From an uncultured Selenomonadaceae bacterium (GTDB lineage Bacteria; Bacillota; Negativicutes; Selenomonadales; Selenomonadaceae), in contig CAJOPJ010000215.1 in NCBI GenBank assembly GCA_905236325.1, positions 1-6,944 on the forward strand: a DNA stretch of 6,944 nt. Reading direction: 5' to 3'. Shown piece by piece: positions 1 through 5,872 of the stretch. Position 1 is the first letter of the stretch, and each line of letters begins with the position of its first letter. Made by a program: the position numbers and the translations under genes. The notes beneath the pieces were generated by a model that was given only the letters and a program-made list of their open reading frames with translations, had not been told where the DNA came from and made no database searches.

Positions 1-1101
1 AAGGGTGCGTGCGCCCATTATCGCAGGTACGCCGCAACCGAATCCCATCATAAGCGGCATAATTCCTTTACCGGTTAAACCTGCGCGGCGCATAATTGGA
101 TCCATAATGAAGGCAACACGCGCCATATAACCTGTGCCATCAAGAAAACTCAGGAAGAAGAACAGTGTAAAAATCAGCGGCACAAAACCAATAACGCTGC
201 CAACGCCAACAATAATACCGTCCGAAACTAAAGATACCATCCAATCTGCAACGCCGGCTGACTCCATAGCCTCTGTTGCGGAAACAGCTATGCTTTCTTC
301 AAAAAATTCAGCAAGCGCATCTGCCAGTGGCTGACCAATCCAGTTGAAAGTTATTTGGAATAACAGCCACATCATACCAACCATAATTACCAGTGACAAA
401 ATTCCGTCCGAAAGGAAGTTGTCCAATTTGTCTGTGAAAGTTTTATCTGCGGCTTTAATTGTAACAGCCTTTTCCATAACTTGGTCAATGAAGTCATAAC
501 GCGCCGCGATAATTTCTTCATCAATTTTTTCAGCAGGCTGACCGCTGTTTTGAATTTCCTGAACTTTAGCAATATGCGCCTGAAGAATTTCACTCGGCTG
601 ATAATTTTCCATGCGCGTATTTGTAAAGACATCAAGCAAAGTTCTGACGCTTTCATTACTGCGCCCGACAGTGTGCGTTACAGGCATACCAAAAGCCTTT
701 TCCAAAGCAGTAATATCAACTTTAATTCCGTGACGCTCTGCTTCGTCCATCATATTTAAATTTATAACCAGCGGAATATTTTGCTCCAAAAGCTGAACAG
801 TTAAAAATAAATTTCGCGCCATATTCGACGCGTCCACGACATTAACGACCATGTCGGGCTTGTTTTCTTGAAAATAAGTGCTGACAACCTGCTCTTCTTG
901 TGAACGCGCATTGATTGAATAAGTGCCGGGTAAATCAACTACAGAAATTTTTCTGCCTTGATATTCCACAACACCGACTTTTTTATCAACAGTTACGCCA
1001 GGCCAGTTGCCGATTTTCTGCCTTGCACCTGTAAGTTCATTAAAAATTGTCGATTTGCCGGTATTGGGATTACCTGTCAAAGCAACTGATAGGTTAGCCA
1101 T
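1..1101 (-). CDS. feoB: Ferrous iron transport protein B, N-terminal 367 residues (3' end beyond window)
   Basis: FeoB is the inner-membrane ferrous iron transporter with a cytosolic G-protein domain. The frame is open from the ATG at 1101 to the left edge. Visible are the G1 loop GNPNTGKST (residues 10-18), G2 threonine T37 within NWPGVTV, G3 DLPG (56-59) and G4 NMMD (116-119). A helical linker with ARYDFI (about 200-205) follows, then TDKLD (223-227) leading into membrane segments from about residue 231. The membrane part shows GIIVGVGSVIGFVPLIFTLF, then LDGTGYMAR, then the core motif GFGCGVPA (353-360) with the conserved cysteine C356. The C-terminal half of the permease lies outside the window. 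An AGGAG ribosome site (1113-1117) lies 11 nt before the ATG. The start is 23 nt after the feoA stop, so the two are clearly one operon. The family assignment is secure. The gate motif reads LDGTGY rather than the more familiar LEDSGY. Confidence 0.97.
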   Translation of the reverse strand, partial: MANLSVALTGNPNTGKSTIFNELTGARQKIGNWPGVTVDKKVGVVEYQGRKISVVDLPGTYSINARSQEEQVVSTYFQENKPDMVVNVVDASNMARNLFLTVQLLEQNIPLVINLNMMDEAERHGIKVDITALEKAFGMPVTHTVGRSNESVRTLLDVFTNTRMENYQPSEILQAHIAKVQEIQNSGQPAEKIDEEIIAARYDFIDQVMEKAVTIKAADKTFTDKLDNFLSDGILSLVIMVGMMWLLFQITFNWIGQPLADALAEFFEESIAVSATEAMESAGVADWMVSLVSDGIIVGVGSVIGFVPLIFTLFFFLSFLDGTGYMARVAFIMDPIMRRAGLTGKGIMPLMMGFGCGVPAIMGARTL

Positions 1102-1124
1102 TTAATCTCTCACTCCTAACTTAA

Positions 1125-1349
1125 CTATGCAACTTCGGAAACAGAAATTTTTTCTGCATCGTCTTTGCGAATTGCCAACTGATAAGCACGAACGCGAATT
1201 GCTATTGGATCGCCAAGTGGCGCACTTCTTAAAACTTCAACGCGCGTACCTGGTATCAAGCCCATTGTCATAAGTCGCTGTGTAATTTCAGATTCGGCGA
1301 GCGAGTCAATCCGAACTGTCGAGCCTATCTTTGCGTCTTTTAAAGTCAT
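1125..1349 (-). CDS. feoA: Ferrous iron transport protein A (FeoA, SH3-like domain)
   Basis: FeoA is a small cytosolic SH3-like protein needed for full FeoB activity. The 74-residue protein has the expected family length and landmarks: MTLKDAKIGSTVRI at the N-terminus, RLMTMGLIPGTRVEV (25-39), APLGDPIAIRV (43-53) and LAIRKDDAEKI (58-68). The frame extends upstream to 1472, but the extra 41 residues are low-complexity and cover the promoter. The ATG at 1349 begins the conserved domain and is preceded by the strong Shine-Dalgarno GGAAGGTGA (1354-1362), so I choose it. The gene lies directly upstream of feoB in the usual order, with no FeoC between them. It is probably expressed from the promoter at 1399-1426 under Fur control. 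Confidence 0.95.
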   Translation of the reverse strand: MTLKDAKIGSTVRIDSLAESEITQRLMTMGLIPGTRVEVLRSAPLGDPIAIRVRAYQLAIRKDDAEKISVSEVA

Positions 1350-1373
1350 TATGTCACCTTCCAAAATGTAAAT

Positions 1374-1392
1374 AAAAATTTTTATCATTATC
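1374..1392 (-). promoter_or_regulatory. Fur-box-like site B, at the predicted feoAB transcription start
   Basis: This second 19-mer also matches the Fur consensus GATAATGATAATCATTATC at 14 of 19 positions, with an unbroken match of nine in the right half (ATCATTATC, 1384-1392). It lies just downstream of the feoAB -10 box, about +1 to +19 of the predicted transcript. It is offset from site A by 32 nt, roughly three helical turns, so both sites would lie on the same DNA face. Confidence 0.5.
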
Positions 1393-1398
1393 GCGTTT

Positions 1399-1426
1399 AT
1401 TTTATCAAAATAAAAATCATTGTCAA
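1399..1426 (-). promoter_or_regulatory. Probable sigma-A promoter of feoAB
   Basis: Read on the minus strand there is a perfect TTGACA -35 box (1421-1426), a 16-nt spacer and a TAAAAT -10 box (1399-1404, 5 of 6 to consensus). Transcription would start near 1392, giving a leader of about 43 nt before the feoA ATG. The A/T-rich background makes chance -10 matches common, but the exact -35 at acceptable spacing and the position just upstream of feoA support it. Confidence 0.65.
1406..1424 (-). promoter_or_regulatory. Fur-box-like site A, overlapping the feoAB -35/spacer
   Basis: The 19-mer matches the classical Fur consensus GATAATGATAATCATTATC at 14 of 19 positions, including AATCATT in the right half. 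It overlaps most of the -35 hexamer and the spacer of the feoAB promoter, so a bound repressor would block RNA polymerase. The count was done by hand; Fur control of feoAB is well established in many bacteria, but binding here is inferred. Confidence 0.5.
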
Positions 1427-1440
1427 TTATTTTTTTAAAC

Positions 1441-1469
1441 TTTACAGAAACGCGTTGCAAATTTATAAT
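1441..1469 (+). promoter_or_regulatory. Near-consensus promoter for the GT39-GT9 unit
   Basis: TTTACA (1441-1446, 5 of 6 to the -35 consensus), a 17-nt spacer and a perfect TATAAT (1464-1469) point along the plus strand. The expected start is near 1476. That leaves almost no leader for a GTG start at 1481 and so favours the later TTG at 1505. The promoter is back to back with that of feoAB: the two -35 boxes are separated by 14 nt. Confidence 0.7.
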
Positions 1470-1492
1470 CAAACTGAAAGGTGGTAAGGTTT

Positions 1493-1499
1493 AAGGTGG
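1493..1499 (+). promoter_or_regulatory. Ribosome binding site that decides the GT39 start
   Basis: AAGGTGG ends 5 nt before the TTG at 1505. A second, similar AAGGTGG (1478-1484) sits 11 nt before the in-frame GTG at 1496. The GTG at 1481 has only weak purine-rich sequence in front of it. The better spacing favours TTG 1505. Confidence 0.5.
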
Positions 1500-1504
1500 A
1501 AGGT

Positions 1505-2941
1505 TTGAATGACAAATACTCAAAAAAATTTTTGCTTTTGATTTGTGCAATTTTATTTTTTTTCGGCGGCTGGTGGATACCTGTAACCGACCCGACAGAA
1601 TGTTGTTACACATTGACAGCAAAAGAAATGCTTGAGTCCGGCGATTATTTTTCGCCGCGAATTTATGGTAATTATTGGTATGACAAGCCGATATTTTTTT
1701 ACTGGGAACTTTTAATAGCGTACAAAATTTTCGGCGTTAATGAATTTGCGTCAAGATTTTTTCCTGCGGTATTTTCAACTTGCGGAGTTTTGCTGACATA
1801 TTTTTTTGCAAGCAAACTTTACAATAAAAAATTAGCGTTCATTGCGGCGGCAATTTTGGCTGCGTCGTTGGAGTATTGGTATATTGCGCACGCGATAATC
1901 ACCGACGCAACTTTGTTTTGTTGCATATCCATTACGCTGATGACATTTTTTATTGGCTACCGAGATAAAAATTTCAATCTGTATTACATATCCTACGCCT
2001 TTGCCGGAATTGCAATTTTGACTAAAGGACCGATTGGATTTTTTCTGCCGGGCTTAATAATTTTAATCTTCTTGGCAGTTCAAAATGATTTGAAACATTT
2101 GCTGAAATTAAAATTGATTCAGGGCACGGCGATAACTTTTTCAATTGCGGCAATTTGGTATTTGCCAATGTATATAATGCATGGACAAATTTTTTTGGAT
2201 AATTTTTTAGGCGTACATAATTACCTGCGTGCGACAGTTTCTGAACACCCCGAAACAAATGTAATTTATTATTACGCGGCAGTGTTTTTGCTTGGAACTT
2301 TGCCATTCAATTTACCTGTAATTTTTTCAGTTGGAAAAAAAATTTGGCGTGAAAGAAAACTTCCAAAACTTGATATGCGCGAAAAATTTCTGCTGATTTG
2401 GGCGGTAACAGTCTTTGTAGTTTTTCAATCTTTCGCAACAAAATATGTAACTTACACCTATCCATACATGATGCCGATTGCAATTTTGTTCGCAGGATTT
2501 TTTGTCAGCCGCGAAAAATTTTTCAACCGACTACTTGCCGGCGCAGTGATATTTTTTACTGTAGCGTTATTTGTGGCAATTCCGCTGACTCAAGACGCTT
2601 CAGGCAAAAAAGCCGCAGAAATAATTTTACCGATGACTGATTCCCAAACCTGCGTTGTCAGTTACACAAAAACTTACTCAGGTTCGCTGGTTTTTTATTT
2701 AAATCGCGCAGTTTTCCGGCTTGAAGACGCAGAAACTTTAGCAAAACTTCGACCGGACAAAATGACTTGGACAACCTTAAATGTAATGCCGTTCATGGAA
2801 ATTTCTGAACTTCCGACCGACAAAAAAATAATCGCGCTTGTCGATACAAAACGCGAATCAGATTTTTTTGAACTTACAGACAAAAATTGGACTTTGATTG
2901 AGGATTTGGGACGCAGGAAAATTTTTGTTAGGAGCAATTGA
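1505..2941 (+). CDS. ArnT-like membrane glycosyltransferase, GT39/PMT family
   Basis: This polytopic membrane protein (478 residues from the proposed TTG) belongs to the ArnT / dolichyl-phosphate-mannose mannosyltransferase superfamily, which moves a sugar from a polyprenyl-phosphate donor to an acceptor on the outer face of the inner membrane. After a first membrane helix (about 9-26) comes the acidic loop motif DPTE (D29, E32), then KEMLESGDYFSPRI and YWYDKP (57-62), matching the family pattern of an acidic pair, SGDW-like segment and KP. Further landmarks are ITDATLF (D134), LTKGPIGFFLP (about 172-182) and the late TKYVTYTYPYMMP segment (about 312-324). Many hydrophobic helices lie between these, and a soluble C-terminal part of roughly 110 residues follows. 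In-frame GTG codons at 1481 and 1496 are alternative starts; an in-frame stop at 1475 rules out anything earlier. The next gene starts 1 nt after the stop. An LPS or lipid A target is inferred from that neighbour; donor and acceptor are unknown. Confidence 0.85.
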   Translation: MNDKYSKKFLLLICAILFFFGGWWIPVTDPTECCYTLTAKEMLESGDYFSPRIYGNYWYDKPIFFYWELLIAYKIFGVNEFASRFFPAVFSTCGVLLTYFFASKLYNKKLAFIAAAILAASLEYWYIAHAIITDATLFCCISITLMTFFIGYRDKNFNLYYISYAFAGIAILTKGPIGFFLPGLIILIFLAVQNDLKHLLKLKLIQGTAITFSIAAIWYLPMYIMHGQIFLDNFLGVHNYLRATVSEHPETNVIYYYAAVFLLGTLPFNLPVIFSVGKKIWRERKLPKLDMREKFLLIWAVTVFVVFQSFATKYVTYTYPYMMPIAILFAGFFVSREKFFNRLLAGAVIFFTVALFVAIPLTQDASGKKAAEIILPMTDSQTCVVSYTKTYSGSLVFYLNRAVFRLEDAETLAKLRPDKMTWTTLNVMPFMEISELPTDKKIIALVDTKRESDFFELTDKNWTLIEDLGRRKIFVRSN

Positions 2942-2942
2942 A

Positions 2943-4046
2943 ATGTACAAAAATATTTTGGTAATAAATTTAATGCACTTAGGCGATTTAATGTTGACAA
3001 CGCCAATTTTGCGAACGCTCAGAACAAATTTTCCCAACGCAAAAATTTCCTTGCTTGCCGATAAAAAACTTGCAGATTTAGTAAGACTGAACAAAAATAT
3101 TGATAATTGCCTGCTGCTCGACAAAAAAGGCGCAGATAATAATTTAATCAGCATTGCAAAATTTATTTTCAAGTTGCGCGAAAAAAATTTTGACTTGGTA
3201 ATAAATCTACACAGGAATGAACGCGCCTCAGCAATTGCAGCTTTCAGTGGCGGAAAAAAAATTGTCGGCTATGCAAAGCCCGGCTTTTCAATTTTGTTTG
3301 ATAAAATCTTGCCAAATCGCAAGGAAATTATGCATCAAGTTCAATCGCACTTTGAAGTTTTAAAAGCTATCGGCATTGAAAAAATTGACGACGGCGGACT
3401 TGAAATGTGGATTGACGACGCGTCAAAAAATTCAGCGGCGAAAGTTTTTTCTGAAAATTTTTCTGCCGAAACCAAAGTTGTGGCATTTAACATTGGCGCA
3501 ACTTGGCTGACTAAGCGTTGGCTTGACAGTTACTTTGCAGAATGTGCTGATAATTTAATCAGGCGTGGTTATGGCGTGGCAATTTTGGGCGGAACTATGG
3601 ATACTGAAATTGTTGCAAAATGCGTTGAGCAAATGCATGAAAAAAATTCGCCGCTGCTTAAAATTTTGACAGGCAAATTTAATTTGGCGGAGCTTGCAGG
3701 TTTTATTGACAAATGCTGTTTGCTTTTGACTAATGATTCCGGACCAATGCATATTGGCGTTGCACGAAATATTCCAATTGTAACAATGTTTGGCGCGTCG
3801 CCGGCTATTGGTTTTTATCCTTACGACGCGAAAGATATTTTGCTTAAGACTGCCGAAAATTGTCAGCCTTGCGGAAAACATATTTGTCCGCGCGAAGGAG
3901 TTGAAAATTTTGCCTGCATGAAAAAAATTTCTGCCAAAGTTGTGCTTAAGTACATTGATGAACTTTTGCTTAAATTTGGTCAACCTGCCGAAAAAATTCC
4001 ACGCATTAAACTTGAAAATTATCAATGCCGAATAGTTGAAGTTTAG
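2943..4046 (+). CDS. Glycosyltransferase family 9 (heptosyltransferase-type LPS core enzyme)
   Basis: GT9 enzymes are cytosolic, GT-B-fold transferases that add heptose to the inner core of lipopolysaccharide (WaaC/WaaF/WaaQ). The 367-residue product has the typical length. The N-terminus ILVINLMHLGDLMLTTP carries the glycine-aspartate (G14-D15) matching the catalytic aspartate of WaaC. NIGATWLTKRW (183-193) is the family's PGA-x-W-x-x-KRW motif, with asparagine-isoleucine where proline is usual. AILGG (213-217) and TNDSGPMH (263-270) form the nucleotide-sugar site. The C-terminal cysteines C307, C310, C315 and C325 follow the common CxPC...CP...CM arrangement. The ATG at 2943 has AGGAG (2930-2934) 8 nt upstream and lies 1 nt after the preceding stop, so it is translated with the ArnT-like gene; an earlier in-frame start at 2898 lies inside that gene. 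Which heptose position it serves, or whether it uses another sugar, cannot be told. Confidence 0.9.
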   Translation: MYKNILVINLMHLGDLMLTTPILRTLRTNFPNAKISLLADKKLADLVRLNKNIDNCLLLDKKGADNNLISIAKFIFKLREKNFDLVINLHRNERASAIAAFSGGKKIVGYAKPGFSILFDKILPNRKEIMHQVQSHFEVLKAIGIEKIDDGGLEMWIDDASKNSAAKVFSENFSAETKVVAFNIGATWLTKRWLDSYFAECADNLIRRGYGVAILGGTMDTEIVAKCVEQMHEKNSPLLKILTGKFNLAELAGFIDKCCLLLTNDSGPMHIGVARNIPIVTMFGASPAIGFYPYDAKDILLKTAENCQPCGKHICPREGVENFACMKKISAKVVLKYIDELLLKFGQPAEKIPRIKLENYQCRIVEV

Positions 4047-4052
4047 CCTATT

Positions 4053-4081
4053 TTGACATTGTATTTGCGCTGTGATAAAAT
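4053..4081 (+). promoter_or_regulatory. Near-consensus extended -10 promoter of the prenyl synthase unit
   Basis: A perfect TTGACA (4053-4058), a 17-nt spacer and TAAAAT (4076-4081, 5 of 6) with a TG extended -10 dinucleotide (4073-4074) lie in the 68-nt gap after the GT9 stop. The -35 begins only 7 nt past that stop. Transcription would start near 4088, giving a leader of about 27 nt to the TTG at 4115. No hairpin-plus-T-run terminator is visible in the gap, so read-through from the upstream unit may add to this promoter. Confidence 0.7.
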
Positions 4082-4114
4082 CTTAAAAGTTTACACAAAA
4101 GATGGGTGAGATAT

Positions 4115-5083
4115 TTGAATTTTGTATCGGTACTTGAAGACATTGCCACAAAAGATTTGCAAGAATTGGAAAATTGCGTTGAACAGGCGATTAGCGAAGA
4201 CAAATTTATTTATGAAACTTGCGAACCACTGTTTAATGGCGGAAAACGCCTGCGTCCGGTGTTGTTTTTATTGTGCAGTCGCAGTCTTGGAGATTGTCCA
4301 ATAGAAAAAACTTTGCCGCTGGCAACTGCACTTGAACTTATTCACACGGCAAGTCTTGTACACGATGACATTTTAGACAACGCACAAAAACGCCGCCGCG
4401 TCCAAACAGTAAATTCAATGCATGGTGCGCAAATTGCAGTTTTGGTTGGCGATTATTTATTTGCAAAAGCTTTTCAACTTGTCGCTCAAGGTAATTATGG
4501 CTCAAAGATTGACGCGATACTTTCAATGTTGGTTAAAGATTTATGCATTGGCGAAATTATGCAAGATCGCGCAATTTTCACTGTTCCAACAATGACAGAA
4601 TACTATGACAGAATCAATTTAAAAACTGCAATTTTTCTGTCAACTTGTTGCAAACTTGGCGCAATTATTGCCGGTATGGAGCAAAAAGACATTGATTCAT
4701 TGGCAAGTTACGGCACAAGTTTAGGCTTGGCTTTTCAAATTATTGATGATGTGCTGGATTTTTTTGGCGATGAAAAAATCACCGGCAAAAAAATTGGCGG
4801 TGACATAAAAAGCGGCGTAATAAATTTACCTGTAATTCGCGCACTTAGTGTAAGTGATGAAGCTGATGTTCTGCGCGAAATTGTCACGCGCAGGGAAGTT
4901 ACTCAAAGCGACATTGATGACGCACTTGAAATTATAAAAAATACTGACGCAGTTGAATATTGCAAACAACGCGCAGACAGTCACATTGATTCTGCCAGAC
5001 AAAACTTGCCGTTCGTTATGAAAAGTTCAGTAAGTCTTGCGCTTGAACAAATTGCTGATTTTGTTGTTGACCGAAGTTGGTGA
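4115..5083 (+). CDS. Long-chain trans-polyprenyl diphosphate synthase (heptaprenyl/octaprenyl type)
   Basis: The 322-residue product is a trans-isoprenyl diphosphate synthase, a cytosolic enzyme that extends farnesyl or geranylgeranyl diphosphate with isopentenyl units, usually to make the menaquinone side chain. All landmarks are present: GGKRLRP (42-48), the first aspartate-rich motif DDILD (84-88) preceded by ELIHTASLVH, KT (170-171), and the second aspartate-rich motif FQIIDDVLD (DDVLD 211-215). The small residues A79 and S80, four and five positions before the first motif, are typical of long-chain enzymes rather than farnesyl synthases. The stretch after the first motif, KRRRVQTVNSMHG, is a somewhat divergent form of the usual RRG-x-PTVN. 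I prefer TTG 4115, with GGGTGA (4104-4109) 5 nt upstream, over GTG 4106, which has no spaced ribosome site. The product resembles IspB and HepT/HepS component II; chain length needs a biochemical test. No HepS-like small subunit is adjacent. Confidence 0.92.
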   Translation: MNFVSVLEDIATKDLQELENCVEQAISEDKFIYETCEPLFNGGKRLRPVLFLLCSRSLGDCPIEKTLPLATALELIHTASLVHDDILDNAQKRRRVQTVNSMHGAQIAVLVGDYLFAKAFQLVAQGNYGSKIDAILSMLVKDLCIGEIMQDRAIFTVPTMTEYYDRINLKTAIFLSTCCKLGAIIAGMEQKDIDSLASYGTSLGLAFQIIDDVLDFFGDEKITGKKIGGDIKSGVINLPVIRALSVSDEADVLREIVTRREVTQSDIDDALEIIKNTDAVEYCKQRADSHIDSARQNLPFVMKSSVSLALEQIADFVVDRSW

Positions 5084-5096
5084 GGAGGTTTTAAAA

Positions 5097-5381
5097 ATGT
5101 CTGAAATGTTGGCAAACCACTTGCAGGAACAGTTAGAAAAATACGCCGCCCCACGCGAACGCGTTCGCAGTCCGCAGGAAATTCTTGCACGCTACAACAA
5201 AGCCTTGCTGACTTATCGCGAACTGTCATTTTCCTCAGGCGATGTGCGGACTCAAAAACTTGCAACTTATGAAGAAATTAAAGTTCTTGGTTGGGTGCTT
5301 GGAAAACGCGAAAAGACCATAATTAAGGATGTAGCCGACCACTCGAATGGAACGCCTTTTGGAAGTTGGAATGGAAATTGA
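5097..5381 (+). CDS. Unrecognised 94-residue soluble protein
   Basis: I do not recognise this family. The ATG at 5097 has a near-perfect Shine-Dalgarno, GGAGG (within 5081-5088), whose first bases overlap the TGA of the prenyl synthase, so translation is probably coupled to that gene. The product is hydrophilic, rich in Glu, Lys, Arg and Leu, lacks cysteine and has no signal peptide or membrane segment. It looks mainly helical: an amphipathic stretch at about 4-18 (LANHLQEQLEKYAAP), a central SPQEILARYNKALLTYREL and a third TYEEIKVLGWVLGKREKTI. The tail is glycine/asparagine-rich (NGTPFGSWNGN). The frame extends upstream to 5037, but that part overlaps the synthase and precedes the ribosome site. 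It could be a small partner or regulator of its neighbours, but nothing in the sequence proves this. Confidence 0.8.
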   Translation: MSEMLANHLQEQLEKYAAPRERVRSPQEILARYNKALLTYRELSFSSGDVRTQKLATYEEIKVLGWVLGKREKTIIKDVADHSNGTPFGSWNGN

Positions 5382-5863
5382 AAAATTACAATATAGATTT
5401 GTACACTGCGGTTGCAGTGATTTTTTTTATAGCAGCGGCAATTAGCGTTCATTTTTTTCAAGATGAAGTTAATCCAAATTTCCACGCAGAAATTTTTCCT
5501 TCAGACAAATTAAGTTACATTAAAGATAATGAACTTGTCGCGCTGGCTGACGGCGATTATAAATTAGCAATGCCTGCCGGTGGAACTTTTGTAAATAATG
5601 TCGCGCCAATGCTTTTGGTTGAAGTGGACGGCGAATATTTCCCACTCAACATTGTTGATGACTCAATTTTGCCAAGACAAGGCAGACAGCTTGAATTAAA
5701 AATTTTGTTTGGATTTACTTCGCCGCACGCTGAAAATAAACTGACTTATGATGAAAAAAGCGGCGATAGTCCAACTGAATCCTACCGCCGCAAAGCATAT
5801 TACTACTTACATGTTGAAAATGGTTTTGGCATTGTTCAACGCAGTTATCGCATTGATAGTTAA
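5378..5863 (+). CDS. Unrecognised single-pass membrane-anchored protein, 161 residues
   Basis: The product begins MKNYNID, followed by one hydrophobic helix (about 8-27, LYTAVAVIFFIAAAISVHFF) and a polar domain of about 130 residues. This suggests an uncleaved signal anchor with the domain outside the cytoplasm. There is no cysteine, so it is not a lipoprotein. The polar domain looks beta-rich, with alternating stretches such as LVALADGDYKLAMPAGG and MLLVEVDGEYFPLNIVDD, and ends with aromatic YYYLHVENGFGIVQRSYRI. The TTG at 5378 overlaps the previous TGA as TTGA and is preceded by GGA (5368-5370); TTG 5366 is an alternative adding four residues but has no spaced ribosome site. It is the last gene of the prenyl synthase unit. 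I cannot name a family; an envelope role is only inferred from the anchor and the neighbouring genes. Confidence 0.8.
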   Translation: MKNYNIDLYTAVAVIFFIAAAISVHFFQDEVNPNFHAEIFPSDKLSYIKDNELVALADGDYKLAMPAGGTFVNNVAPMLLVEVDGEYFPLNIVDDSILPRQGRQLELKILFGFTSPHAENKLTYDEKSGDSPTESYRRKAYYYLHVENGFGIVQRSYRIDS

Positions 5864-5872
5864 CTTACCGCA

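Noticed and set aside
387..759. Open frames on both strands within 387-759
   Set aside because: They lie inside the feoB G-domain in other frames and show no family motif or convincing ribosome site; feoB explains the region.
1350..1472. Upstream extension of feoA to a start at 1472
   Set aside because: The added 41 residues are encoded by the promoter and Fur-like sites, are low-complexity, and precede a strong ribosome site at the conserved ATG 1349.
1350..1480. Riboswitch or small RNA in the divergent intergenic region
   Set aside because: The stretch is very A/T-rich, has no recognisable conserved RNA fold, and is accounted for by two promoters, Fur-like sites and ribosome sites.
3555..4025. 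A 156-residue minus-strand open frame
   Set aside because: It is antisense to the conserved GT9 motifs and its composition is that of a reversed coding strand.
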